Source: Branchiostoma floridae
Taxonomy: Eukaryota > Chordata > Leptocardii > Amphioxiformes > Branchiostomatidae
Assembly: GCF_000003815.2 (NCBI RefSeq)
Contig: NC_049987.1
Location: 8,449,100 to 8,513,099, forward strand
DNA length: 64,000 bases
Reading direction: 5' to 3'
Shown here: positions 44,693-58,732 of the stretch, piece by piece
Position numbering within the stretch: the first letter of the stretch is position 1
Layout: each line of letters starts with the position of its first letter
Position numbers and translations under genes: made by a program
The notes under the pieces: model-generated
Database searches by the model: none
Seen by the model: only the letters and a program-made list of their open reading frames with translations
What the model was told of the DNA's origin: nothing

Positions 44693-46490
44693 CATCATCA
44701 TCATCATCCTTTATTGATTTCAACATAGCAGACAAAATAGCAGCCTGAATAGCGTTGAAATTTACAACATAAAAACCGTATATATACAATAAGAAACAAT
44801 ATACTAAAGTAGTAAACAACATCTCCGACGTTAGGTAGCCATTGTTACTGCCTACATGTCTACAGTCTTGTTGTACAGCTTGATAGCTGTGTGCAGGAAA
44901 GAGTTCTGAAGTCTTTTAGTTCTAGCTGGGGGGATGGAGAAAGTGTTTTTGTTTCTCAGTGATCGTCCCGTGGCAGTTGATCTGGAAGGTGGAACCATGT
45001 CGTGTAGGGGATGGTCAACATCCAACATTTGTGTGAAAAGTTTGACAGCTGCATCCTCGCGTCGCGACTGGAGGGTGGGTAGGTCGGGCACATCGCGCCT
45101 GCCCGCTCGGCTGATGATCCGTAGAGCCCGCTGTTGGACTCTCTGCATTGCGCGTTCCTGTTCCTTGCTACAGCCTACAAGGAGGACATTACCGTACTCG
45201 AGGACTGGGCGCACGAGGGACATGTAGATAGTCACTAGGTCGGCGACACTGGTCCCTTGCTTTGCAAGTAGTCTCAAGAAGTGCAGTCTACGGGAGGCTT
45301 TAGTAACCATTGAGGTTACTTGTTCTTGCAGGGTGAGATTTTTGTCCAAGATGAAGCCCAGACCTTTTGCGGACGCGACCCACGGAACGCACACACCCCC
45401 GAGGGTTAACCTTGGTGGGCTGGGAACGGATCTGCAGACACAGATTTGTAGCAGTTGGCTCTTCTTCCCGTTTAGCAACATGTTGTTGGTGTCAGCCCAC
45501 GAGTCGAGATGAGATGTCTCTTCCTCAAGTGATTTGTCTTCGATGGCTTGAGGTACTGACAGAGTTCTGGACATTCCGACATCGTCCGCATAGCCCACAT
45601 TCATAGTGTCAGGATGTACTGTTGTCCTTGAGCTCATAAAGAGTAGGAAAAGGTACGGGGACAGTACACCACCTTGTGGGACACCAGACGTCGGTTCCTT
45701 CCAGGTACTGGCCACGCCATTGACTACTACCCTCTGACGCCGACCGCTGAGGTAGCTGTGGATCCAAGACACCATACGTGGACTGGCCTGGATATCGATC
45801 ACACGCTGTAGCAGTATGGCATGATCGACTCGATCGAAGGCTTTAGACATGTCAGCAAATAAAGCTCTGACCAGAGTTGGCTTCTTAGAATCCAGCGCAG
45901 TTAGCCAAGTTTGTACCATACGCACAAGAGCGATCGTAGTTGAAGAGCCCCTCATGTACGCGTACTGATCTTTAATGACGGCGCGTAAGGAAGGAAGAAG
46001 TCTCTTCAGGATGCATCGCTCCATCAACTTAGCCAGCACAGACAGTAGAGAAATGGGTCGCATGTCGCAAACATCAGTTGCTCCCGCGGACTTCGGGACA
46101 GGTGCAATGTTGGCTGATTTCCATATGAGGGGCACTGTACCGTCTTCGTACGAGGCATTGAAGAGGTGTGTTATGATGGGTGCAAGATCTTCAGCGTGTT
46201 CTTTAAGGATCCAGCTGGGGAGATCGTCCGGACCACTTGCCTTTCTGGGGTTGATGGACTTCAGCAAGGCTTTTACTTCTCCAATCGAGCAGAGTTCATG
46301 ACCACTGGCTCCACGTGGGAGAGGGAACAAGGAGAGTGGCCGGCCCTGGCACCAAGATTCGGAGAAGTGCTTGTTGGTGCTTTCTGCCACTTCCACAGCA
46401 GATAGTCCACCCGTTGTGACAGGCCCAGACCTCTCGCACGTTCTTCCAAGCTCCTTATTGATGCATGTTTGATAGATTGAAATGTTGAAC
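44693..46490 (-). mobile_element. 5'-truncated CR1/L2-type LINE with (GAT)n tail
   Basis: On the minus strand a reverse transcriptase frame runs without a stop from beyond 46396 to 44852. It contains INPRKASGPDDLPSWILK, RPISLL, ADMSKAFDRVDH, SGVPQGGVLSPYLFLLF and the catalytic YADD box (about 45583-45594), then the thumb (KGLGFILDKNL) and the C-terminal ending LYNKTV. The 3' end is AATAAAG followed by a short GATGAT run (44694-44713, minus), a tail type seen in CR1/L2 elements. The endonuclease domain and first RT motifs are missing, the usual 5' truncation. Open coding sequence suggests a fairly recent insertion. ATG at 46396 is simply the first in frame; in-frame coding sequence continues upstream to about 46480. 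Confidence 0.9.
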
Positions 46491-49400
46491 AGAAAAACAA
46501 AGTAGAAAAGTTTGTTGTGCTGCTAACAGACTTCCAAGTGACTCAGATTCTAGATAGAAGTACAAGTTTTGCCTGACAGAATCAAGAATGATGTCGACTT
46601 AAAGAAGTGTGTTGTACATCGCCCAAGGAGGTTTGGGGTAACTTCAGAGCAAGACAAACGATTAGTTTGTGTCCTTTCCAGAAAGGTCACAAAGAAGATA
46701 TGAATTAATCTCCGTATGTGCCCCAGTATCCATCATACATCGCATCGGGGACCATGTGTCGTTCTGTGGAGGACAGGGATGTATAGGATACACATAGATC
46801 ATACTAATTGCTAGTCGACAACAGTCCATTAACAATGTCCAAAGCCTTCAGGTGTCCTTTGGGTAAAACATATACCATATTTCTTCTGGATCCTTGAGGA
46901 CCCCTCGGGAGAATTTCAGACACATAAAGGCTGTGGAATCATCGCTTTAAGACTAGTTACGTAGTTCTTACAAACTTTCAGACTGTAAATCAATAGTAGG
47001 TATAATCAATATCAGCCAATCATATGTATAGTACTAGCGCACACACATTTCTGAGCTAGACACATAGCATCTATGGACATAGATTCATAGCATGCATGTA
47101 CTGTCATCTGACTTCGTCTAACAATAGTGCTAAATTGGATGGCAATGCGATGCCACATAGACAAGATGATGTATCAAGTACCAAGGGGAAGTTAGGAATT
47201 ATTTCCCTCGGTGACATTCAATAAGCCGATTTGGTTTTACCTGTCTCCGCCGGAGACTGATCTGAATCATTGGAGCGCCTCTGGAGTCATCGGTGTCCTC
47301 GTAACTAGGATCTGGTCAATACGGCTGACACTCAACATTTGCATTTAGCCGCTGGGAATGGCTTTCATGAATTGTTAAAAGAAAAAAAAATCTTTGATTC
47401 TCCTCAGGCTATAGTAACTTCACTGATAAATATAAAAAATTCACACGATGGAAATCTTGTTACTTCTTCTGGCAGACATAATGAATAGAGCTGATGGAGT
47501 AGCGCTATTTGATGCCTCATTGGGGTGGTTTTACGAGTGTGTGTACCTTTTTCTTGTATCGATTATATCGGGTGTAGAACACACACTCTTTCCGCCTTAC
47601 TTTAATCAATCACTACTGCCGCTACACACCAGCAATTTACAGGACATATCATTAAGTAGTTGGTGTATCAAGATACATCATAAGAGTATCCGTACATAGC
47701 AACAATTGGATCTATGTCGTAGGAAACAAAACACGGGCATATGTAATTTTTATTTTACTCAATTCCATTCATTTCATTTCATTTTTATCTTAGTCCATTC
47801 ATCTTTGTCTATATGATTTCCTTTATTCTTTTTATTCAGCTTTACAGATTTAAAAGGATATCAAAGGAGCCGGTAACAAAAGCAAAGTGGTTCCTCTACA
47901 AGGAAGACTCGTGACTGGTATAGAAATAAGTGGACGAAGTAAAGGAATGCAAAGACTGAACGACGCCAAACCAATGCTAATAGTCAAATGCAAGAAATGA
48001 TACTAAGAATTAAATAAGTACATGATTGAAGCGACATAGAGTAACAATATAATGATACAAAATAGCCAACAACAAAATGATTGATGAGACAAGTAGTGAA
48101 AAATCAAGTATCGCGTCGCTAGGCAGTGCTGGTTTATGTATTCTCGACACTGACCTTGTCTATTCAGAGGTAATTCTAGCCTATTGGATAATGATACAAG
48201 TGGATCTGAGAAAGCGCATCAAAAGAGAAAGAAGCTTATTGATATGCATCCGAGCAGCACATAACATCTTGTTGCTTCCACGTTGCACACCAGAAACAGC
48301 ATCGACAATGATGCAGCTGGCGTTGCCGCCTTGTCCATGAGAATAAGTATCAGCAGACGACCATTATTCTTGTCTACTGGCACTCAATACACGGCAGAGG
48401 TCGTGGTGGTATTGACACCATCGCACTTTGCGAGATCTATTCTTACTTACGGAAGCAATATTTCACAGGCGGAACGGGCGCTAGATGCCGCTTTGTGTAT
48501 GCACCAGCATGCTCGACGCGACCACTCAGGCAGGTCTGTCTGACGATTTCTCACCACCACGACTGGCAAAAGTCTCTCCGATTCCCCTCACATGACATGT
48601 GTAGTGGAGAATTACCTACAAGGGCGTTGTGACAAGTTCTCCGGAAAGTTGCGCCCTAACTACCGTAGATAGCATTGGTGACGATTAAGAAACAGCTTGA
48701 TGATACCGCATGAAGTAGAATGATAGCTTTCCCCTTAGTCCGCATCATTACACGATCATTAGTGTGCATGGGTTTTAGCATTGTATTCTAGCCAGGGGCG
48801 CCCAGTTGCATTCCAGTATCGAAGCTGACCGAACACAAGTTTGCCAATTAAGTAGAAGACATGCCAACAGATAAGTCATGCTCTGAATAGGGGTGTGTTT
48901 ATAGGATAAAAAGGAACGATAACTTTGTAGATGAGAGCCGACTAGAGTAGATCATTTCACCACCGAACGCAGAAGCCGAATATTGCAAACTTAGAGAAAA
49001 CAGATAATAGATCAACCATCGTATGTCCGATGGAAAACTTAATTCAAATCTCCAAATAAATGACAGAGTACGTGACATGTTGGAGTTGGATTTCGTTAAA
49101 CCCTCTCTCATCTATCACAAATCAGAAAATGTTGGACGTAAGAATTTGGACTGGATCCTATCCTTCTATAATGTGAAGGACGCCTTCGGAATAGTTGTGA
49201 ACATCAGACGAGAGCTCATTGTCATTCTTGACCAGCGCCCCTGATTGGAATATATGTGACCTCACGAGGGTGTAATGTTGAAAAGTGACTTTGTGTCAGC
49301 GAGATACCTTCCGTAATACCATCCCAAATCTCCTGGTCGTAGTATTTCTAGCTTAATGCCTTCATATTCTATCAGGCTGTACGTTTCACCACTCAAAATC

Positions 49401-50113
49401 GCTGCCTACGTTGTTGTAAAACAAACATAGATTTTAGATTTAAAATCCTCTGGAGAGTTAGGATAATCAGTGGTATTTTCTAGAGATCTATGATGTCTGT
49501 AATATTGTTACAGTTGTAGAAAGGTGGTTTGGATCGCAGTAGATTTCAGGTCACACGGTGCCATTAGCATTCAGACAAGTAAACTGGGACAAAGAGCTGA
49601 GAGAGTAGCGGCGGGTGAAATGACATCCGATCGATCTTTTATCGCGCGCCAGTCTTCATGGCTCAATACTGGGCATGGGATTTGACGGGAGTTAAGGTCA
49701 AGCGATGTGTAGTGCATCGTAAGGGCTTTTGTAAAGCAAAGTCATGCATATCTTAGACCATCTGAATTTTACATGAGGAGTTTCATTCGGCGGAGGTGAT
49801 ATTTCTGGATCAGGATGGGCCTACACATACCAGGCATGAACTTCTAATGCTTACATGTCCTTTGAACTGTGAGCTATCTAAAGAATAAAACGTCGGGCGC
49901 TTAGACAGAAACATGCACGTGATGTTACAGTAATGTAATGAATCCGTCTTTCTCGGGATCTTCATTTTCTGCTTTGCAGAGATTTCGCTTCTGTTGTAAC
50001 AGCTTCAATTTAGAGTGCAGCTTGTTTTGGTTTGTATGCTTAAGAAGTGACTGCATTTGTAACGGAACTTTGAAAAAAGACGTCTACTAGACATCGGGCG
50101 TGCTAAGATTTCG

Positions 50114-50300
50114 CTGCGACCTAAATTGGATTTGTGCAACCCATTCCTTCATTATTGGAATATCCTACAAATGTAAAATTGTGACTGAAAAAGAGCATAA
50201 ATTATAAACTGATTCTTTATAGAATCGATGAAATTCGTTGAGCGCTCTGTCAAACCGCTCGGTTGTACCGAGGTCGCCGCCCTACTGGAATGGGGGCATA
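50114..50300 (+). repeat. dispersed repeat, copy 1
   Basis: It matches 62722-62930 in the same orientation: CTGCGACCT, ATGAAATTCRTTGAGCGCTC, a GGTCGTACCT-like block and TGGAATGGGGGC occur in the same order, about 190-210 bases in all. It is not coding and the family is unknown. Confidence 0.65.
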
Positions 50301-51659
50301 AACACTGTTGCCATTGCTTACATAAACTTAACTGGGGTGTAATACAAGCTGACATTTCATTAGTGACCATAAAAACCTTTCCGCACTAGGGTCCAGGAGC
50401 ATCGCATTTCGGTGAAACGACGTCGGAGATAATTATATTTCCCTTCGCTAGGAATTCTCTCAGGCTTTTTCTCCGGTGATTGGCTTAATAATTTACTCAC
50501 CGTGATCACGAAGGGTCGATGATTTCAATTTAGCTTTAACGATTTTGAAAAGGAATGGTAACACTTCGAGAGTTCGAAATATGAGAAATTGTGACAGCTT
50601 TTCTATGACAGAACGTTTTCCCTCCCGCTTGTGAATGAACTATGTGTTTTAAGATGACACATTGTCAGCACACATTAACGAACCATCATATCTCAGCAAC
50701 ATCAGTCTTAACAAAACAAATTCACAAGGACACTTTATCAGGATCGGTGGTTGTTATCCTTTTTATCAGCGAATTAATTACTGCAGCTCCGGTTGAGCCG
50801 AAAAGAGATTGTTCTTTGAAACGCACTTGACCTCCAGACACGGCCCGAATACCAACAGAGATCATGGACTTATCTTACATCTTGATCTGATGCCACCGAG
50901 CCTGGACTGGTCACGGTTGACCTTCCAAAGAAAGGAGAAGGGAATTGTCAAGAATAATTAATCAGTTTAGTTCAGTTCATCCTCTGAGAGAATTTCTACT
51001 CACAACACAGAAGACACCTAACGTCTTCGACTTTAGCATTGCTGTAGAATTCCTAACCAGGCTTTACTGGCAAATCTTTGGGCAAAGAGAAAATTGTGAA
51101 AATCAAACATCTAGTACAGCTCCCATTACCTGGATTTCACATTATTATGCAGGTTACAGGTGAAATTGCATAGATAGATCCTACGTAAAGCGAACTGAAG
51201 CGTCAGAAAAGACAGCGCTTTCGATATACATATATACATGCACATAACCTTCGATACGATATACCACAGTATTTAAAGCTTGGCACTACATTGATTCGCC
51301 CCGTAGAAAAAGATCTTTAACCCCATCGAGGGGTTAACGAGTGTCCGTCTTCAGCTGTATTCTACCCGGGAGCAGATGTATGGATGTGATCTCCTCTTCG
51401 CAGAGTTAATCTGCGGCACGAAATAGGGATCCTGACCCGGTGAAAAGGTCTTTTACATGCCATAATGCCCCGGCATAAATTCTGCTCGCTCACCGGCAGA
51501 TTAAAAGAGAGCTAGATGGGGCCGCGTTATGCTGCAATTTCACCTGGGAAGATGCGAATACATATCGTTCATTCACATCAAAATTAAGTTTTTTGGCTCC
51601 TTATTGTCAATATGTTTCAGCTCGTGGAGTATCTTCTAGTCGCCATAGGACTAATACAT

Positions 51660-51703
51660 TAGCCTGGGTACCACCCAGTATAAATAGGATGGTACTCAGG
51701 CTA
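51660..51703. mobile_element. hAT-like MITE, minimal copy
   Basis: TAGCCTGGGTACCA is inverted as TGGTACTCAGGCTA with only about 16 bases between them. CTAATACA flanks it on both sides (51651-51658 and 51704-51711), an 8-bp target duplication. It has the same ends as the copy at 31095-31204. Confidence 0.75.
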
Positions 51704-54700
51704 CTAATACAATCTATGTTCCACAGGATGTCGCTCTTTAATTGATTTTGACCCAGCGCAAATTTTCATTCTATTTTATGTTGATGAATGTTTGCATTGG
51801 TGATGAATGTGTATAGGAGAACAAAGTGACTGTGTCGACTGTTCTCTTCTGCATTAGGCTGCTCGTAAATTGCGTTATCTAATTTAGTTGTGACTTGGTG
51901 AGATCATGTTTAGGAGAGTGTCATCGATCTTTGATAGTGAATATAGTCACGACAAGGTCACGACAAGCTGCCGTTAGACACACAGTACTTACAAGCAATA
52001 TGCGGCATGATGCAGTACGGGAGATGGTTGTGAAGATATCCCTGCCATGGAGTAGTACCGTGGACAGTGTTCGTTGTACAGCAAACAGCCAATCGTAGCC
52101 ATTGCAGCAGCTATGCTCAACAAAAATGGCTGTTGTTTTGAGGAGGAATCTCTGGAAAAGAAATATATTTTTGTCTTCCCCGTTGTACATAAGATGATAG
52201 AGAAGAAATTGATAGTGCCCGGCCATGCCTATTGAAAATTTAACTTCTCCTTCTAGTTCTTGCATTATTGAGATTGAGATATCCTGCACATTTTGATTGA
52301 GATATTGTGCATTTTATTCAGATATTTGATGCAAAGTAGCTCTCGTGAAAAGGTATATAGTGTATCCAAAATGTCAAGGACTCTAAATCAACATTGACGT
52401 AGATCAGAAGCTTGTGTCTGTCTATTTTTACTTTCAACGGTTAATGCTCATTACTTGGCTAAATGCACGGATGTGTGCTGCTCATCCTCAAGAGGCAAAG
52501 TTTTAGTGTTTGCTCAGTTGGTATTCAAATCATCGGTATAATGTTCACTGAACTTCCGCCGTCTTGTGAACGCTAATCCAAGTTCTTGATTATTCTGACC
52601 CACGCATCTCCCATTATTCAACAAAACTATCATTCCAAGTGACTTAAGCCGGAATTACCCGAAAGCTATACCCCACCATAAAGGAACATGTAATTTAGCA
52701 AAGTCCTTCACGCGATAGCGCCGTAAGTGGTAAATTAGGCTTATTGCATTGAGGAGATTGTAGCCTCTAGCTTTCCTTAACGTCTGAAAGGAAATGAGGT
52801 AGCTGTGTATCAGCACGTAATTTTGCAAGTGGAGTGTTATAATGCATCTACTTCGTCAGCTAGGTGCCGCGTAGGTATTATTTCTATATTAGGCTGGACA
52901 CTGATAGCTCAGAAGGGCTATTAGCCATTGGTGCTTGGCAAATGATCAAAGCATGTTTTATCTTGCCAACGTATTGTGTCAAATAAGGTGTTGCTCCATT
53001 GCTTGCCAGCGTCAGTTACGCAGAATACTATTACTGTGTTGTATAATCTTTGTTTGAAGATTAGTTCTTTGCAAGGCTAAGTGGTGTTTGAAGAAGAGCT
53101 GTCTGGATTCGAAAATATAAAAAAGAGACTGGGCTGCCAGCTGTAAACTCTCGTGAGAAATACCATTTAAGGGTGTTTATTGAACCCAATAACAAAGGCT
53201 GGCTCCTTCTAGAGCAGGAGTCGTTCCGGGTCGCACATTTCGTGTGAGTAGAAATGCAAAGCCCCCGAGCACCGAATAAAGCTCTGCAAAGCCGGAGAAA
53301 CAAAGCCAGGATGACTACATCGGACTTGACATATTAGCTATGGTACACCTTCAAACACATACGATCCCTACGATACATCATATGTCCATTAGAACCCCAG
53401 TATCTACTTTCGTATGGAGATATATCTACTTTCGTATGGAGGCGCCGGTATAAAAGTATCCGTGTATCATTTTTCAAAACATAAATATTAGTAACCTGTT
53501 CTATCAAATATAACATTAACGTGCCTCCACCAAACCAATAGATCCAAACAACCCCTTTCCTCATACTACAAGAATAACGCATTAACAGAAGCGTAAAAAT
53601 GATATCCACAGTTATGGACGATGACCAAACGAATATCGCCAGTTGGTGGGCATTAAGCGCATCTATGGCCAGACTACCACTCCGGGCAATGGTGCTAGAT
53701 AAATGTTTGGATACATGCCAGGACGAAGGCATCGCGAATGCGTCGTTTTGACAAGGTGGATTGGTATTGAGGCGGCAATACTCCAACTAGATGATGTTAT
53801 AAATGTTAATTCACACATTCAACCCCTGCTTTACCCCAGAGTCCTGTGTGCAGTGAGAGGTGTTTACGAGTCAGGTCGTTGATTCAGGAGCACTATGAGG
53901 ACGCCGCGGGGATACTTCATCAAGTTTAACGACACTGGTTGATTCTAATGAGTCGGTTTGCTTGTTCCTCGTGTAAAAATGTCGCGAGTAACGAGCACCA
54001 AATCACCTCTCTAGATTGCTCAAAGACTAAAAGCGACCGGACCGTAGAGTGATGAGGTGGAGAATTCTTCAACTTGAAGTACGTATTAGTCACATCAACT
54101 GTTTATTAGCATCAACTGCATTCGTACGGCAATGGTCGCAGCGTCGGGGTACAAGTATGTAGCATAAACATTATATAAAAAATAATGTAGATTTTTATCA
54201 TACACGTATACAAACCTATCATGCGTTTAAAGGGGCAAGAAACAATGCCCTTGTTTCGTTATCATATATGCGTGCGTCGTTGGCTGGTCCTATGACGTCA
54301 AACACTATGCTTATGTGAAGCTTGAAGCTGGTCCACTCAGATAACACTTTAACCATGTGGGTATTCTCGGGAGGGAAAATTCCACTTAACTTTTAACCAA
54401 GGACTTGAGCGAGGAGAAGCAAAAGTCAGTGATATCGAAAGAGAGGTCTCTCGTATTTGTTTAAGATCAGAAATGGCAACAGAGAGTGGAAGTACCCAGT
54501 TGAAGTACTTTCTTCACTTGATCATCATGGCTGACTAATTCATTGTGAGATGCATGAACTACAGATGAATCATTCAAAACCTAACGCCCACACCTCGCGC
54601 TCATCAACGCTTTGAACGCCTCTAATTGTTTATTGTTGTAGAGTACTCTCCAGCAGTAGAGTACAGATGTGAATTTTATTTGACGATTCACCAGTGCTTC

Positions 54701-57700
54701 TTATAATTTGCCTTCGTTAGATTAGTGTTCATAATATTAAAGTACTAATTGAAAAGTAATTTGAAATATGTTTTTGTCTCTACATTGTTTTTTTTTCTAT
54801 CGGGAGAAAAAACAACAACACAAACGTCTTCCAGGACGAGCATTTCATTTCTTAATTGACCCAAACAATCCAAGTAATGCGATTGCGATGTATCTAACGA
54901 ATGGGATTGATGCTTGTTTCTTAATGGATGTCTTGTTGGTGGACGTGATCTGTAGGAGAAGTACAGAATCTAATTTCGTAACCGAGTGTCCTGGGTCTGA
55001 CTTCAGGATTCACTACAGCGGCGGTGATCCATCACTGTCTGCCGCCCACAATGACCGTGTAGATCACATCATCAGCACCCGGCCCCTCCTGGTGACCGTA
55101 CAATAGGATCTGACCAGTACCCGGCACCCATACCAGAGGAACAGGACAGGCAAGCCTTGAAACATGTCCTGATATAAGCATCGAAAGGGCATGCATAAGA
55201 CACTTCCTTTTCTAATGCATATTGCTTTATCGACTTTCCCGCCAGCAAGTTTGTGCAAATCCTTTCTCCACAAAGGCGAACCCAACATGGCACAAGTCGC
55301 TGCCATACGTTACCTCCACAACAATGGTGACTGACACCAAGAAGCGATCATCAGGTTCATTATTTCTTTCGCACATTCATATCGCGCCGGAGCGATATCT
55401 TTTCAATTATCTGCGTAGTCAGGCGGGTATCATTAACCGTTGTTGTAGATTAGTACCTTCCGATTACGGCATCCATCTCAATCCCACCTACATTGTCTAA
55501 GCTATCATCAGTGGAGCAGTTAATGGTACCGCCGAAAACTTCTGAGCATTTTGCTCCAGATCGCGCGTGTCATCTGCAAGGGAAATGTATGCGACAGATG
55601 GTTTGGGGTAATTTCCGTGATTCCAGGCCATGAAGTAAGATATGCCTGGGTAATGATGGGTAATCAAAACCTAATGTACAAATCTAGCTGCGGCAAATTT
55701 ACCCACCTAACTCCCAGGGGTGCCAGAGAAATGAAGTGATTATCAATGTGTTTATGCCTCGTTTGTGGAACCGCGATACATACACAGGTTGAAACGATGT
55801 ACGAAAAACAATGATTTCTGATATTCTGGACTCCAGGTAAGTACTTGTCATATCATTTTCTATTACAATAGTTTAAAAATTGTCGAATATTGTTGGGAAG
55901 GCACAAGAATTTTGGCACCGCTATATCTGTAGAACTACGCGGAACGCTCATTGTTGTACCACATCTGAACATTAAAGCAAAACGCAAAGATACCTGATGT
56001 GTATGTATAAATCGACAATAAATACCTGTAATATATGCAGATTAATGACATTGATTAAAGTGATATCGTATAGTCTCTTGTTTTTTTCCAGAAGAGGAGA
56101 AAATAATTGGGTTTGTACGATGTCAAAACCATGCTTACGGTTCGTTAAGCGGTTTCAACCAGATATCTGAATCGTACGAGTGTTCATATTTCTAGATTTT
56201 CCCAGCCCGTTATGTCTTCTCTTGGATATTAACTATTTTACGACCTTGGCAGTCGAGTTTCGTTACCAGATTCTGTTCTTCTGCATCTCGAACAATCAAT
56301 ACCAATATAGGTAATCGTTTTATAGAAATCAGGAGTGAAATCATGGGATAAAGCAATAACAATTCTATCATGAACAATTGCACAGACTCCTCTGTCTAAC
56401 TTGTTAAATAGCCATTTATGTCTGGATGCTAATGTAACAAATGTCATTGCAAAGCGGCGAGGCTTATGTGATTGGAAACTCATATTCCGGCAAGGAAATC
56501 GGTTGTCAGTTATATCAGCTCGTCGCAATCCACACGAAGCATCCAATGTGTTTTTATTAAATGTCATAGCGATAAAATCTATCAATATTACAGCTAATGA
56601 AATTGGTTTCGTTATAGCTGGATTGCAATTTCACGCTGTGAGCCAAATCAACTGTTTTCATATATACGTGGTACGATATTAGCTTTAAGAGAAAATGTGA
56701 CGTGTCAATCCTTTACTCCAATCGAGCTCTCCCGGAGGCATGTCACGCGTTATACTGAATAATACAATCCTAACACGACGGGATTTGCTCGACAGACTCC
56801 CACTTGGCGTGAATATGGTAACTCAACGCGGCTAGTAATCGCCGCGGTACCGGAGAGGCCCCGTTCTTCAATAATAGAACCGACGCCTCGATATTCTGTC
56901 TGACATGCGAAGCAATTTCTGAGCGCAACATCAATCTCCTTATGCGGTATAGTAGAAAGATATTAACTAAACCGGCGATAAGCACCTGTGCACTTCATCC
57001 AGGGCATTCATTGTGGCGCGCTGGCTGCAGGACAATTCCAGGCCTGACTCACATTCAAAAGCATCATTATAGAGGCCGTTCTGCTCGGAATGTCTGCACT
57101 ACACGACGTAACGGATTATAGCACAGGGGTCTAAATTACAGCACGTTTAGATCTAGGGCAATGTTTATGGACGCTTAAGCCATTCTTCTCCTTTAAAACG
57201 AAATGGTTATTCCGCAGGAGTGAATGGGGTCCTGTAGGGGTCTATATCTAGCGCCGTAAAACGGACGCCAAATCAAGTTTCAATAACCGCCGCAGATGAA
57301 GCCCAATAAACCATCAACGTAAATCAAGAGTATGCATCATCTATTATGATTTTAGTAACAGTAAGGCTGTAGCCTCAAACGCACTATACGACGCAAATGC
57401 CTTGTTTCATGCTCTAAGTCAAGATTTAGGCGGGTTTTGACATTCGTGTTCACTGACAGTCAATGTACTCGTTACGATACAAAGCTGAAAGTTCTGTAGG
57501 CAGGAAAATTTTATCTATATCAATGTTGACTTTTGCCTAGGTACCCTTTCTAGAGCTGCTGGTCATTTGCCAACAGTGAAAGAATTATTGATACAAAAAC
57601 GCACGTAAGCAATTCCATCTCTGGCACAATGGCAAACTCGAAAAGGCTAGACCACTACAAGCTGTATATTCCAGGGCAGACACCAGTTGGTCGAATGTTT

Positions 57701-58347
57701 GCCCATCCTTTGGATCGATTTATCCTGTTATTGACCTCTCTCTGGTCAGGCTTCCCCAACAGTGGTAAATTATCCCCGTAAATATGCCATGAGGCGGTCT
57801 CAAAGGTGGAAAAACACGAAGAGTGGGCTGCGAACCCTTAAATTAAGCGTTACTTAGGAGAAGTGGTATTGACCTCATAATGATGACGATAACAGTGAAG
57901 CTCCGGAAGCGGACCTGACCTGCATCCCTGTGTTAATGAACATCCGAGGATGTTCTCCCTTTGGACGATCAGATATTTGGCAACAAAATCAAGAGCTCGT
58001 CAAAAATTGTATCATGATGCTTGATGTAAAGCGGGCTAGCAAGATCTGAAGGGATTTGCATACTACAACCCCCCAACTCCTTCTTAATCCATCATCTGCC
58101 TTCAGAAACCAATCAGTACCTCTCTTTTGCAGCAATACCCGCCATGCACCGCGATGATCAGGCGTGGTGGGCGTGCTAAAGATGCACCTCGGCGGCAATA
58201 AGCCATGATGCAATCTTCCTCTGCTGTTTATCTGGAGGTTCTTTACTCAAGAGACGAGATAGAGACGACGGTGGCTCTGCGTGGAACAGGTGTATGGCAT
58301 TCGTCGTCCGCTACATTGTGACTAACGGTAGGAGACGAGGCAGTAGG

Positions 58348-58732
58348 ATGGAATATTCAGGTCTGTGGTCGTGTTCTCTCCTTCTTCTGACTGTACTGTC
58401 CACCGTCAGCGCTGCCTTTTACCGCAAACGGCCCGAAGCCACTGCCGTACTGGTGAACCACACGGCAACGTTGTATTGTGCTTTTGACGGCTTGGGGCCT
58501 ACGGACGAAGTGAACTGGTACTGGTACAACCCTGAAACGGACGACAAACTGTACCACATTTCTGCCAGAGGCCGAGTCGCCTCCGAGTTCTCCAGACATT
58601 CTATCGTGGGGAGTTCACGGCGGGGTGAGTACAACCTGAGGATACGGGATGTCCAGCCTGCCGATGAGGGGAACTACCGGTGTAGCGTCTTCACGGTACG
58701 GGACGCCGGCGATGCCAGGCTCACCGTTGTAG
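58348..58732 (+). CDS. first coding exon of an immunoglobulin-superfamily protein
   Basis: The exon encodes 128 residues plus one base and ends at a GTAAGT donor, phase 1, as is usual for Ig domains. The start at 58348 gives a clean signal peptide (MEYSGLWSCSLLLLTVLSTV, then SA at the likely cleavage site). An upstream in-frame ATG at 58294 would bury it. The Ig domain covers residues 23-128: N-glycosylation site NHT before the B-strand Cys (TLYC), core Trp in VNWYWY, RHSIVGSSRRGEYNLRI, and DEGNYRCSV with the F-strand Cys. The EYNLRI/GNYRC arrangement and the position as N-terminal domain recall Kirrel/nephrin-type adhesion proteins, but other IgSF families are possible. No further exon is visible to 64000, so intron 1 exceeds 5.2 kb. 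Confidence 0.8.

Larger units (their letters stand above)
46491..58347. other. long noncoding interval upstream of the Ig-domain gene
   Basis: No supported coding exon was found in almost 12 kb. The longest frame (53334-53786, minus, 150 residues) has hydrophobic stretches but no recognisable family. Contents noted separately: a repeat at 50114-50300 and a MITE at 51660-51703. Regulatory sequence for the gene at 58348 may lie here but cannot be recognised by eye. Confidence 0.4.

Noticed and set aside
53334-53786. 150-residue minus-strand frame with hydrophobic stretches
   Set aside because: No recognisable family, no splice or promoter context; a frame of this length can occur by chance in 64 kb.
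54768-55106. 112-residue plus-strand frame
   Set aside because: No domain or motif and no exon boundaries that would support it.
58294-58347. upstream ATG at 58294 as the start of the Ig protein
   Set aside because: It would add 18 charged residues before a good signal peptide; the ATG at 58348 places the signal at the N-terminus.
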